Shown here: positions 1 through 7,666 of the stretch, one piece after another | Layout: the number at the start of each line of letters is the position of its first letter | Numbering within the stretch: the first letter of the stretch is position 1 | Notes under the pieces: model-generated | Database searches by the model: none | What the model was told of the DNA's origin: nothing | Seen by the model: the letters and a program-made list of their open reading frames with translations, nothing else | Source of the DNA: an uncultured Halieaceae bacterium | Lineage (GTDB): Bacteria > Pseudomonadota > Gammaproteobacteria > Pseudomonadales > Halieaceae | Assembly: GCA_938074135.1 (NCBI GenBank) | Contig: CALJFL010000001.1 | Location: forward strand, 1-14,099 | Direction: 5' to 3' | DNA: 14,099 nucleotides | Translations under genes and position numbers: made by a program

Positions 1-1176
1 AACGTCGGTTGCTACCAGCACTTTTATCTTGCCCTGCTTGAAATCGTCCAGCGTTCGAGTGCGCTTGGCCTGGGGGACTTCACCCGACAGGATGCCACAT
101 GAAACACCCGATTTGCGCAGACGCTCATGCAAACGCCTGACCTGGTCACGGCGGTTGGCAAAGACGATGACACTGCTGGCATCGGGGCTGCGAATCAGAT
201 TATTGAGCACGCGGTACCGCTGCTCGCTGCTCACCAGGTAAACCTTCTGGTCGACGCTATCGGTGGCCACATGGTCGGGCTCGATGTCGACTGTAATGGG
301 CTCGTACGTCCATTGCGCAGACAGGTTAATGATGTCCTGGGTGAAGGTGGCGGAGAATAACAAGGTCTGGCGCTCTTCCTTCCTCGGCGTGGCCCGCACG
401 ATACGTTTAACCTGCGGGATGAACCCCATGTCCAACATGCGATCCGCCTCATCCAGTACCAGGAATTCCACCCGATCCAGAAACAGGTCGCGACGACTCA
501 TGAAGTCCAACAGGCGCCCAGGGGTAGCCACGACCAGATCAACCACCACATTATTCAGCCGATTGAGCTGTTTCTGGTAGTCCATACCGCCTATCAGGGT
601 AGAGACCTGTAAACCGCTGTGCTTGGCCAGATCCTCTGCATCCGCAGCAATCTGCATGACCAATTCGCGGGTCGGCGCTATCACCAGTCCGCGCGGCTCA
701 CCCAGAAAGCGCTCGCTCTCAGGGGGATTGCACAACATGTCATTGAACAGCGTGATCAGGAAAGCGGCTGTTTTGCCGGTGCCGGTTTGGGCCTTACCGA
801 TCGCATCGTTGCCCTGCAAGGTATGGGGCAGGATAGAGGCCTGGATGGGAGAGCAGTACTTGAACCCGAGGTCAGCCACCGCGTGCATCAATTCATCGCG
901 CAGGCCCAGGTCGTGGAAACGGGTCTGCCCCTCCTGCGGTTCTACCGGAAACTGGTCTACCGTCCAGGGCTGCGCCGATTTGCTGGCGCCACTACTGCGT
1001 CTCTTGTTGCCGGACTTGCCACGGCCACCCTTGGCTTCAGTATCGCGCTCGCCGCCAACATGGGCCTTACCCGCATTGCTGTGAGGGGGTGAATTCTGCC
1101 GGGCAGGAGCTGCAGCCGGACCGTCCTTGGGCGCACTGCCCTTACCGGACAAGCGCCCCACGAAGTTCTTTATCAA
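1..1176 (-). CDS. rhlB: ATP-dependent RNA helicase RhlB (DEAD-box), 3' end cut by window edge
   Basis: DEAD-box helicase that unwinds RNA; in gammaproteobacteria RhlB is a partner of RNase E in mRNA decay. The 392 visible codons show the Q motif ending at Q112 (CSPIQ), motif I AQTGTGKT 129-136, PTREL 168-172, GG 197-198, TPGR 218-221, DEAD 242-245 and SAT 275-277. The reading frame leaves the window just after ATDV, so the last helicase motifs (arginine-finger region) and the C-terminus are outside. Residues 10-70 are a low-complexity Gly/Ala/Lys/Arg-rich linker before the helicase core. The start is TTG at 1176: there is no in-frame ATG before codon 97, AGGA lies 8 nt upstream, and [12 protein letters not shown] resembles the Pseudomonas RhlB start as I recall it. 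An in-frame stop at 1231-1233 bounds the start. Family assignment is strong; RhlB rather than RhlE rests on overall likeness, for example the [14 protein letters not shown] and [10 protein letters not shown] segments. Confidence 0.93.
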   Translation of the reverse strand, partial: MIKNFVGRLSGKGSAPKDGPAAAPARQNSPPHSNAGKAHVGGERDTEAKGGRGKSGNKRRSSGASKSAQPWTVDQFPVEPQEGQTRFHDLGLRDELMHAVADLGFKYCSPIQASILPHTLQGNDAIGKAQTGTGKTAAFLITLFNDMLCNPPESERFLGEPRGLVIAPTRELVMQIAADAEDLAKHSGLQVSTLIGGMDYQKQLNRLNNVVVDLVVATPGRLLDFMSRRDLFLDRVEFLVLDEADRMLDMGFIPQVKRIVRATPRKEERQTLLFSATFTQDIINLSAQWTYEPITVDIEPDHVATDSVDQKVYLVSSEQRYRVLNNLIRSPDASSVIVFANRRDQVRRLHERLRKSGVSCGILSGEVPQAKRTRTLDDFKQGKIKVLVATDV

Positions 1177-1210
1177 TTTAGTATTCCTGTCACTGGTCAA
1201 AAAGCGCGCT

Positions 1211-1219
1211 AGTTTAGCA
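1211..1219 (-). promoter_or_regulatory. candidate extended -10 element for rhlB
   Basis: On the minus strand the bases read TGCTAAACT, an extended -10 (TGn plus a hexamer matching TATAAT at 4 of 6). No convincing -35 lies 16-18 bp upstream. A start near 1204 would give a leader of about 28 nt containing the AGGA that serves the TTG start. Read by eye only. Confidence 0.3.
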
Positions 1220-1263
1220 TCTTTGGCCGGTCATATGTGGCAGGGAAGGCAACAGCTGAAATT

Positions 1264-1289
1264 GGCCATCCGAGGGTGCCCGGACGGCC
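1264..1289 (-). terminator. candidate terminator hairpin after the doxX-family gene
   Basis: Arms 1264-1272 and 1281-1289 pair over 9 bp on the minus-strand RNA (GGCCGUCCG with CGGAUGGCC, one G-U pair) around an 8-nt loop. It lies 14 bp after the stop of the DoxX-family gene and before rhlB. Only a weak AATTT follows, so termination may be partial or the hairpin may merely protect the transcript end. Confidence 0.4.
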
Positions 1290-1302
1290 GCTACAAATCG
1301 GA

Positions 1303-1893
1303 TTAAGCCCGCGCCGGGAAAATCCTGGACAGGTAATAATCTGCACTGACAAAACGGCCGCCACCGGTGAACAGCAGGGCCAGCAACATGACCAGGTAAG
1401 TCACCGCAAACTCGATCCCATTGTTCAGGATCACGAAGTTCCCCTTCTCGGTGAGCCAGCTGTAGTTGCCGTGCTCACGCAGAATATCCTTGGCCGTCCC
1501 CAGGCGAACCGCCACATCCTGTGCACTGGAATCGGCTATCGCGGCCCAGCCGCTATCCCAGTGGACTGCAAATATCGCCACCAGCATCGTCACCATCAGC
1601 GGGATGGAAATCCAGCGTGTTGCCAGACCCAGCAACAACAACAAGGCCCCGATGGCCTCGGTGTAGGCTGCCATGTAAGCCATGAGCGTCGGCAATGGTA
1701 AGCCCAGCCCCCAGTCCGGGTTGCCAAACCACTCGATTGTGCTGTCAATGTGTGACAGCTTCTGGGTGCCCGCCATCCAGAAAACCGGCACCAGGTAGAG
1801 CCGCAGCGCCAGAGGTGCGAGACCGTCGAGATACTGAAGTCGGGGAAAAATCGCGTGGTGTATGGTGTAATACAGACCTACCAGTGCATTCAT
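1303..1893 (-). CDS. DoxX-family inner-membrane protein
   Basis: 196-residue membrane protein of the DoxX family, named after a subunit of an archaeal thiosulfate:quinone oxidoreductase; most bacterial members have no settled function, with links to redox or oxidative-stress membrane complexes reported for some. Four hydrophobic segments are visible at about 25-43 (with the RLYLVPVFWMAGTQKL stretch typical of the family), 68-90, 94-112 and 161-177, with a polar loop at 113-158. The start chosen is ATG at 1893, with AAGGA 9 nt upstream; a longer reading from 1944 adds 17 residues that look like untranslated leader. It is divergent from the MATE gene with 69 bp between starts and lies upstream of rhlB on the same strand. 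The family call is fairly sure; the exact role is unknown. Confidence 0.82.
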   Translation of the reverse strand: MNALVGLYYTIHHAIFPRLQYLDGLAPLALRLYLVPVFWMAGTQKLSHIDSTIEWFGNPDWGLGLPLPTLMAYMAAYTEAIGALLLLLGLATRWISIPLMVTMLVAIFAVHWDSGWAAIADSSAQDVAVRLGTAKDILREHGNYSWLTEKGNFVILNNGIEFAVTYLVMLLALLFTGGGRFVSADYYLSRIFPARA

Positions 1894-1962
1894 TATTGGA
1901 ATTCCTTTGGTTTCTTGTATGTCCTTCGACAGCATCGCCGGCAATAAGTTTTAACGGGCACA

Positions 1963-3384
1963 ATGATGCTAGCAGACAACGCCAGCACTGGCAGTCGCCT
2001 CCTCAAGGAAAGTCGCGCGCTGTTCGTCATTGCCTGGCCGATGTTTATCGCCCAGCTTGCGCAGATGGGTACCGGTGTGGTCGACACCATTATGGCGGGC
2101 CGTTACAGCGCGACCGACCTGGCGGCCATCGCCATCGGCTACAACATCTGGCTCCCCATCTACCTGCTATTCGTCGGCGTCATGCTCGGCGCGACCGCGA
2201 TTGTTGCCCAGGACTTTGGCGCTGGACGTACCGAGCGCATACGCAACTACCTGCCCCAGTCACTGTGGCTCGCTCTTGTGTTGGGGCTTATCGCGGCCCC
2301 CCTGTGTTACTTTGCCCAACCACTACTGGCGCTGCTATCACTTGACCCACTAACCGAAAGCAAAAGCCTTGCCTATTTGCAGGCCACTTCATTCGGCCTG
2401 CCCGCGGCCGCTATTTTCCAGGCACTGCGTTGTCATACCCAGGGTATCGGGATCATGCGACCGTTTGCCATCGCCAGTGTGATCGGCTTTTTTGCCAATA
2501 TCCCGCTGAACTACGCGTTTATCTATGGCAAGTGGGGGGTACCGGAACTTGGCGCTGCTGGCTGCGGCTGGGCAACCGCCATCTCCATGTGGCTGGGGCC
2601 GCTGCTAATATTTTTCTATATGTCCCGCGCCGAAGCACTGAGGCCCTATCTGCCGACTTTGCGCTGGCACCGCCCGGATCTGACCCTCATCAAGGAAATC
2701 GCACTGCTTGGTCTGCCTATCGGCCTCACCTTCTTTCTCGAGGTTGGCGTCTTTTCGATCATTTCCCTGCTGATTGCCACGCTGGGTAACATCGCCATCG
2801 CCGCCCACCAGATCGCCTTCAACGTATGGGATGTGGCCTACATGCCACTGATCAGCGTGGGCTCGGCCATGGCCACGCGCATCGGACATGCCATAGGCGC
2901 CCAGGACAAACCCGCCGTCAAACTGTCGGTGCAGGTGGGCATGGGCATCACGCTATTCATCGCGCTGGGTATTATGCTGTTACTGCTGACCGTTCCGGGA
3001 CCTATCGTTAACGCTTACACCGATGACGCGGGCATTCTTACACTCGCCCTCATGCTGATCCGGTTGGCCTGTTTGTTTATCCTGATTGACGCTATCCAGG
3101 TTACCGCCTCATTCTGTCTGCGGGCATTCAAGGACACGCGTTTTCCCTTCGTGGTGATGTGCGTAACATATTGGATGATCACCCTGCCAATAGGCTACTG
3201 GACCGGCGTAGTTACTGCCGAGGACGCCACTTCAGGCACGGTAAATTTCTGGAAGGCGATGATTCTGGGCATCACCATCACCGCGATATTGGTCGGCGTC
3301 CGCGTCTGGCAGACGCTGCGCAAACCGTTGCCTCCCCAGCACGGCGCTGAAACTGCACCACACGACAGCTTATTAACAGACTAA
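1963..3384 (+). CDS. MATE-family multidrug/cation antiporter, NorM type
   Basis: 473-residue transporter of the multidrug and toxic compound extrusion family, expected to export cationic drugs or dyes across the inner membrane in exchange for Na+ or H+. Many hydrophobic helices fit the usual 12-helix plan. Acidic residues fall where NorM of Vibrio cholerae has its cation-binding residues (D36, E255, D371): D41 in VVDTIMAG, E260 in FFLEVG and D376 in ILIDAIQ, at a constant offset of 5. A short polar N-terminal segment precedes helix 1, and the C-terminal tail from about 455 is polar. The start is one of two adjacent ATGs (1963 or 1966), without a strong ribosome binding site. Its stop overlaps the stop of moeB on the other strand by 4 bp, and no terminator is visible between them. 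The substrate cannot be read from sequence. Confidence 0.93.
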   Translation: MMLADNASTGSRLLKESRALFVIAWPMFIAQLAQMGTGVVDTIMAGRYSATDLAAIAIGYNIWLPIYLLFVGVMLGATAIVAQDFGAGRTERIRNYLPQSLWLALVLGLIAAPLCYFAQPLLALLSLDPLTESKSLAYLQATSFGLPAAAIFQALRCHTQGIGIMRPFAIASVIGFFANIPLNYAFIYGKWGVPELGAAGCGWATAISMWLGPLLIFFYMSRAEALRPYLPTLRWHRPDLTLIKEIALLGLPIGLTFFLEVGVFSIISLLIATLGNIAIAAHQIAFNVWDVAYMPLISVGSAMATRIGHAIGAQDKPAVKLSVQVGMGITLFIALGIMLLLLTVPGPIVNAYTDDAGILTLALMLIRLACLFILIDAIQVTASFCLRAFKDTRFPFVVMCVTYWMITLPIGYWTGVVTAEDATSGTVNFWKAMILGITITAILVGVRVWQTLRKPLPPQHGAETAPHDSLLTD

Positions 3385-4136
3385 CGGGTGGGACTGCAGT
3401 CGGGGCAATCTTCGCGGGGCGCCAGCGCCAGCCGGTGAATATCGAGGGTGCGCAGGTCCAGCATCAGTAGTTGGCCTGTCGATGGTTCACCGAAACCAGC
3501 CAGCCACTTAACCGCCTCCAGTGCCTGCAGTGACCCCAGTACACCCACCACAGGCGCCAGGACACCGCTGGCACTGCAGTTAAGTGCAGTATCCTCACCC
3601 GCCTCGGGGTACAGGCAGCGGTAGCAAGGTCCACCGCCCGCCGGATAAAACACCGCCAGCTGTCCTTCGGTGCGCACGGCCGCTGCCGACACCAGGGGAA
3701 TGCCTGCGGCGATACAGGCCCGGTTGAGTGCAAACCTGATCGGGTAATTATCCGTCGCATCCACCACCAGATCGACGGTGGTCAGTTGCCCGGGCAGATC
3801 TTCCTCCACGAGGTGCTGCTCGATCACCGTCACTGTGACGTCACTGTTATTCAGAGCGGTAACCGTCGCCGCCGCCGAGCGGGCCTTGTTGCGGCCGAGG
3901 TCTGCCTCACCATGGGCAATCTGTCGCTGCAGGTTACTGGACTCGACCTCGTCGCCATCGACCAGCACCAGGTGCCCCACGCCCGCCGCTGCCAGGTACA
4001 TGGCCACCGGACTGCCCAGCCCACCAAGCCCCACTACCATCACGGTGGCAGCCAGCAGTTTTTCCTGGCCAGCGACATCAAAGTCATGCAGGAGAATTTG
4101 CCGCCCGTAGCGCTGCAATTGCTCGTCAGTCAGCAT
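3381..4136 (-). CDS. moeB: molybdopterin-synthase adenylyltransferase MoeB (or ThiF-like E1 enzyme)
   Basis: Adenylates the C-terminal glycine of a ubiquitin-like sulfur carrier (MoaD for molybdopterin; ThiS in the related ThiF). The 251 residues, near the 249 of E. coli MoeB, show the nucleotide-binding glycine loop GLGGLGSP 36-43, the R-Q region around 71-72 and DATDN 126-130. A zinc site is formed by C171/C174 and C244/C247 (CYRC and CPDC), and a cysteine at 187 (NCSASGV) aligns with the conserved MoeB/ThiF cysteine. ATG 4136 was chosen because GGAGG lies 8 nt upstream and the protein then starts MLTDEQLQRYGRQILL, as family members do; a longer open frame reaches 4373 but runs inside prmC. 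It overlaps the end of prmC by 11 bp, so it is the last gene of the hemA operon. No moaD or thiS is in view, so MoeB versus ThiF is decided by likeness and gene order. Confidence 0.88.
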   Translation of the reverse strand: MLTDEQLQRYGRQILLHDFDVAGQEKLLAATVMVVGLGGLGSPVAMYLAAAGVGHLVLVDGDEVESSNLQRQIAHGEADLGRNKARSAAATVTALNNSDVTVTVIEQHLVEEDLPGQLTTVDLVVDATDNYPIRFALNRACIAAGIPLVSAAAVRTEGQLAVFYPAGGGPCYRCLYPEAGEDTALNCSASGVLAPVVGVLGSLQALEAVKWLAGFGEPSTGQLLMLDLRTLDIHRLALAPREDCPDCSPTR

Positions 4137-4959
4137 GCCGGCAACCTCCGCTGATCCGTGGGTGACCGTTAACATCGCTGCGTGTTGCCACCCGGGAAAA
4201 ACCGGCGGCAAGCAAAAGTTCGCGTACTGCCTCGCCCTGCTGGTAGCCATGCTCCAGCAACAACCACCCCCCGGAGTTGAGATACGCAGGGGCCTCGCTG
4301 GCCAGCACTCGCAAATCACTGAGCCCATCGGGGCCGGCAACCAGCGCGCTCGAGGGCTCAAAACGCAGGTCACCGCGCTGCAAATGGGGATCGTCCTGTT
4401 CTATATAGGGGGGATTGCTGACCAGCAGATCAAAGCGCGCACCAGCGAAGGCGCCGAGCCAGTCCGACACCTGGCAGCGGACATTGTTTAATCCCAGGCG
4501 CTCGGCATTGGCACTCGCCATCACAACCGCCTGTTCGCTGCAATCTGCAGCGATCAAATGCCACGCCGGGCGCTCGCTGGCCAGGGCCAGCGCTATCGCG
4601 CCAGAGCCGGTGCCCAGATCCAGAACCGCGGCATCGTCCGGCAGCGCCAGCTCCAGCGCCCACTCCACCAGCGTTTCAGTTTCCGGTCTGGGTATCAGCG
4701 TGTGTTCATCCACTGCCAGCGACAGTGACCAGAATTCGCGGTGCCCGATCAGGTAGGCAATCGGTTGACCGCCCAGCCGCTGCGCCAATAACTCGCGATA
4801 AGCCAACTGCTGATCAGGGGAAGGTTCGGTCTCTGGCCAGGTATACAACCAGCTACGGGGTTTACCCAGCGTGTGGCAAAGAAGTATCTCAGCATCGCGG
4901 CGGGCACTGACTCCAGGCAGGCTCTGTGCCTCTTGCAACAGCTGCTGCACGCTGGCCAT
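4126..4959 (-). CDS. prmC: peptide chain release factor N5-glutamine methyltransferase PrmC (HemK)
   Basis: Transfers a methyl group from S-adenosylmethionine to the glutamine of the GGQ motif in release factors RF1 and RF2, which speeds peptide release. The 277-residue protein (E. coli: 277) has the N-terminal helical release-factor-binding domain (about 1-80), the IPRPETE segment 89-95, the SAM-binding loop DLGTGSG 114-120 and the catalytic NPPY 182-185. ATG 4959 was preferred over the overlapping GTG at 4962: GGAG is 5 nt from the ATG but only 2 nt from the GTG. The prfA stop lies 2 bp before this ATG, so translation is probably coupled to that of prfA, its substrate. The old name hemK reflects its place beside hemA and not a role in haem synthesis. 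Confidence 0.95.
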   Translation of the reverse strand: MASVQQLLQEAQSLPGVSARRDAEILLCHTLGKPRSWLYTWPETEPSPDQQLAYRELLAQRLGGQPIAYLIGHREFWSLSLAVDEHTLIPRPETETLVEWALELALPDDAAVLDLGTGSGAIALALASERPAWHLIAADCSEQAVVMASANAERLGLNNVRCQVSDWLGAFAGARFDLLVSNPPYIEQDDPHLQRGDLRFEPSSALVAGPDGLSDLRVLASEAPAYLNSGGWLLLEHGYQQGEAVRELLLAAGFSRVATRSDVNGHPRISGGCRHAD

Positions 4960-4961
4960 CA

Positions 4962-6044
4962 CTACTCCGACAGCGCGGCCAATTGATCCGCCTGGTGCTC
5001 CTGACGCAGGGGACCGACGACCGCATCAAGGTCGCCCTCCATCACCTCGGCGAGATTGTACAGGGTCAGGTTGATGCGGTGATCGGTGAGTCTGCCCTGG
5101 GGGAAATTATAGGTACGGATGCGGTCAGAGCGATCACCCGTACCGACCAGGTTGCGACGCTCCTCGGCCTGCTCAGCGGCCTGCTTGTCCTGGGCACTGG
5201 TCATCAGCTTGGCCTGCAACAGCGACATCGCCCGGGCCCTGTTTTTGTGCTGGGAGCGCTCGTCCTGACACTCAACCACGATACCGGTAGGCAAGTGGGT
5301 CAGGCGAATTGCCGAGTCCGTCTTGTTGACGTGCTGGCCACCGGCACCGGAGGCCCGGTAGGTATCGACCCTGAGATCCGCCTTGTTGATTTCGATCTCG
5401 TCGAGATCATCTGCTTCGGCCATCACAGCTACCGTACAGGCCGAGGTGTGAATGCGGCCCTGGGATTCGGTTTCGGGAACCCGCTGCACACGGTGCGCAC
5501 CGGATTCAAACTTGAGCTGGGCATACACATCCTTGCCCTCCACCCGACTGATGATTTCCTTGTAACCGCCATGTTCGCCCGGCCGCTCAGACAGAACCTC
5601 AATCTTCCAGCCCATCTTCTCGGCAAAGCGCGAGTACATGCGAAACAGGTCGCCGGCAAAGATGGCCGCTTCGTCACCGCCGGTGCCAGCCCTGATCTCC
5701 AAAAACACGTTGTTCGAATCGCGGGCATCGCGGGGCAACAGCAGCGTCTGCAACTCCTGCTCCAGCTCGGCCAGGCGTTCGGTGCCAGCCTCTATTTCTT
5801 CCCGAGCCATCTCCCGCAGGTCGACATCGGCATCTTCGAGCATGGTGCGGGCCTCCTCCAGGTCCGCCTGCACTTTGGTAAATTCACCATAGCAGCGCAC
5901 CACCGACTCCAGCTCGGAATATTCCCGCGAAAGATCGCGAAATCGGTTCTGGTCGGAGATGGTGTCACTGTCACCAAGCAGCGCCGAGACTTCCTCGTGG
6001 CGATCTGTCAAGTTTTCCAGCTTGCTGAGCAGGGAAGCTTTCAT
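4962..6044 (-). CDS. prfA: peptide chain release factor 1 (RF1)
   Basis: Recognises UAA and UAG in the ribosomal A site and triggers hydrolysis of peptidyl-tRNA. 360 residues, the same length as E. coli RF1. The tripeptide anticodon region is PET at 190-192 (PxT, the RF1 type, against SPF in RF2), followed by ESQGRIHTS. The catalytic GGQ is at 235-237 within [15 protein letters not shown], the motif whose glutamine PrmC modifies. The N-terminal third is a helical, charged domain. Its ATG overlaps the hemA stop in an ATGA, and it ends 2 bp before prmC, so it is the second gene of a tightly coupled operon. The protein is conserved throughout and nothing is missing. The long open frame on the opposite strand (4926-6242) is a codon-bias shadow. 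Confidence 0.98.
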   Translation of the reverse strand: MKASLLSKLENLTDRHEEVSALLGDSDTISDQNRFRDLSREYSELESVVRCYGEFTKVQADLEEARTMLEDADVDLREMAREEIEAGTERLAELEQELQTLLLPRDARDSNNVFLEIRAGTGGDEAAIFAGDLFRMYSRFAEKMGWKIEVLSERPGEHGGYKEIISRVEGKDVYAQLKFESGAHRVQRVPETESQGRIHTSACTVAVMAEADDLDEIEINKADLRVDTYRASGAGGQHVNKTDSAIRLTHLPTGIVVECQDERSQHKNRARAMSLLQAKLMTSAQDKQAAEQAEERRNLVGTGDRSDRIRTYNFPQGRLTDHRINLTLYNLAEVMEGDLDAVVGPLRQEHQADQLAALSE

Positions 6045-7417
6045 TGCAAGGTGCGGTCGCCGCGCTCGGCACTGTCGCTATCCGCCTGCGTGGGTCGAGC
6101 GGACTCCTCTTCTGCCTCTGCACTGACCGTGGCCTTATCACCACTACCGAACTCTGACAGGCCCAGCAGTCGGCGGGCGTTGGCCAGCAGATCCTGGCGG
6201 CCGTCGATGCTGGCCTGCTTGAGACCAGCGGTAGGCGCGTGAATCAATTTATTGGTGATCCCACGGGCTAATTGCGCAACGATCTGTTGCGGATCGTCGC
6301 CGCGGGCAAGCGCACGCAGAGCACGCTGTAATTCCTGCTCACGTAGATCCTCGGCCAGTGCGCGATACTCTTTCACAGAGTCGACCGCACCGAGACTCCG
6401 GATCTCCTCGACGAATTCGCGGACGCCGTCACCGATCATCAGGTCGGCCTTGCTGGCCTCACTGCGGCGGTTGCGCATATTCTGGTCGACGATTTCGCGC
6501 AGGTCGTCCACGCTATAGAGATAGACGTCACGCAGCTCGCCAACCTGCGACTCGATATCACGCGGCACCGCAATATCGACCATCAACATGGGCCGGTGCT
6601 TGCGGGCCTTGATGGCTTGCTCCACCGCGCCTTTACCGAGGATAGGTAACTGGCTGGCCGTGGAGGTGATCACGATATCTGCGTGCAGTAGTTGCTCCGG
6701 GATCTCCGCCAGCAACACCGCCTCGGCACCAAATTTCTGGGCCAGTTCTCTCGCCCGACCCAGGGTACGGTTAGCGATCACAATGCGACTCACCCCCGCT
6801 TCCACCAGATGCCTGGCAACCAGTTCAATGGTCTCTCCGGCGCCCACCAACAGGGCGCTGCAGCTGTTGAGCTCGGCAAAAATATGGCTGGCGACATCGA
6901 CCGCCGCATAGGCCACCGACACCGGATTTTCGCCAATGGCGGTATCAGTCCTTACTCGCTTGGCAATCGCGAACACGCGTGGGAACACCCGCCCCAGTTC
7001 CGAGCCAATGGTGCCGCTGTCGGCGGCGACCGAGTAGGCCGATTTCAGCTGACCAAAAATTTGCGGTTCGCCGAGCACCATCGAATCGAGACCAGCCGCG
7101 ACCTGAATAATATGGTGCAGCGCTTCTGCGTCCTCAAAGTGGTAAGCGGCATCGCGCAGTTCGTCGGCTGAGAGGTGATGGTAATTGGCCATCCACTCCA
7201 CCAGCTGCTGCGCCTTATCGGCCAGCGCGCCGCTGTCAGGGGAGATGGCGTAGATCTCGGTGCGATTGCAGGTAGACAGAATCACCACCTCGTCCAATCG
7301 GGCACTATTTATGGCATCGACCAGCGCCTCGTTGACCTGTTCAGGGGCAAAGGCAACCCTCTCGCGCACCTCGACGGCGGCAGAGTTGTGGTTGATTCCC
7401 AGGGCAATCAGGTTCAT
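6041..7417 (-). CDS. hemA: glutamyl-tRNA reductase HemA
   Basis: NADPH-dependent reduction of glutamyl-tRNA to glutamate-1-semialdehyde, the first committed step of haem and other tetrapyrroles by the C5 route. Visible: the N-terminal catalytic domain with nucleophile C50 in [29 protein letters not shown] 109-125, the nucleotide-binding region with GAGET 192-196 and IVIANRT 212-218, and a C-terminal helical dimerisation region. At 458 residues it is longer than E. coli HemA (418). The excess is a polar, mostly acidic tail after about residue 415, rich in E, S, A and D. The ATG at 7417 is the only start available, since an in-frame stop lies at 7430-7432. A Shine-Dalgarno-like GGGGAG is poorly placed, about 15 nt upstream. 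It is the first gene of hemA-prfA-prmC-moeB and is divergent from the TPR lipoprotein gene. Confidence 0.96.
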   Translation of the reverse strand: MNLIALGINHNSAAVEVRERVAFAPEQVNEALVDAINSARLDEVVILSTCNRTEIYAISPDSGALADKAQQLVEWMANYHHLSADELRDAAYHFEDAEALHHIIQVAAGLDSMVLGEPQIFGQLKSAYSVAADSGTIGSELGRVFPRVFAIAKRVRTDTAIGENPVSVAYAAVDVASHIFAELNSCSALLVGAGETIELVARHLVEAGVSRIVIANRTLGRARELAQKFGAEAVLLAEIPEQLLHADIVITSTASQLPILGKGAVEQAIKARKHRPMLMVDIAVPRDIESQVGELRDVYLYSVDDLREIVDQNMRNRRSEASKADLMIGDGVREFVEEIRSLGAVDSVKEYRALAEDLREQELQRALRALARGDDPQQIVAQLARGITNKLIHAPTAGLKQASIDGRQDLLANARRLLGLSEFGSGDKATVSAEAEEESARPTQADSDSAERGDRTLQ

Positions 7418-7481
7418 CGCGTGGTTTTTTCACTCCCCACAGGGTCTGGTTCAGCTGGCGGATTCACCGCGAAGGCCGCGC

Positions 7482-7490
7482 AAGATAGCA
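7482..7490 (-). promoter_or_regulatory. candidate extended -10 element of the hemA operon
   Basis: On the minus strand the bases read TGCTATCTT, an extended -10 with a hexamer matching TATAAT at 4 of 6. It is followed by a GC-rich stretch (GCGCGG) like the discriminators of growth-rate-controlled promoters. A start near 7475 would give a leader of about 58 nt. No good -35 is seen at the usual distance, so this is only a candidate. Confidence 0.3.
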
Positions 7491-7588
7491 CATTTGGCAA
7501 AAATCATTATGGATTTTAACAAGTTAGGGGGGAAATGACATGGCACTGCCCGACCCATAAAGGGAACCCCTGTCTCGCCTAGCAGTCC

Positions 7589-7600
7589 ACCTATATAGGT
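7589..7600. promoter_or_regulatory. perfect 12-bp palindrome, possible operator
   Basis: ACCTATATAGGT is its own reverse complement. It sits 67 bp before the ATG of the TPR lipoprotein gene, near the middle of the divergent region. It could be a binding site for a dimeric regulator or an AT-rich core of a promoter; no named regulator motif was recognised. Confidence 0.35.
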
Positions 7601-7666
7601 TTCACCCGATGAGTGTGTCATCATTACTGACGATTTAGCCAGATTTGACTCCCCTGATTACTTAAC

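Larger units (their letters stand above)
7418..7666. other. divergent intergenic control region between hemA and the TPR lipoprotein gene
   Basis: 249 bp without a convincing gene. It must carry the promoters of two operons pointing apart. By eye it holds an extended -10 candidate for hemA (7482-7490), an AT-rich patch at 7490-7525, a possible six-codon ORF with a purine-rich site at 7526-7560, a perfect 12-bp palindrome (7589-7600) and a small inverted repeat GATGA/TCATC (7608-7622). No clear sigma-70 -35/-10 pair could be assigned to the plus-strand operon. Confidence 0.6.

Noticed and set aside
1695..2345. 216-codon plus-strand frame overlapping the DoxX-family gene and the start of the MATE gene
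   Set aside because: Out of frame with the MATE gene and antisense to the DoxX-family gene, with a composition of shadow type (many Arg, Pro, Cys, His) and no motif.
4137..4373. N-terminal extension of moeB up to position 4373
   Set aside because: The extra 79 residues are out-of-frame prmC sequence; GGAGG before ATG 4136 and the usual MLTDEQLQRY start support the short form.
4926..6242. 438-codon open frame on the plus strand opposite prmC, prfA and the end of hemA
   Set aside because: It lies antisense to three confidently identified genes, its protein has no recognisable domain, and long antisense frames are common opposite GC-rich codons.
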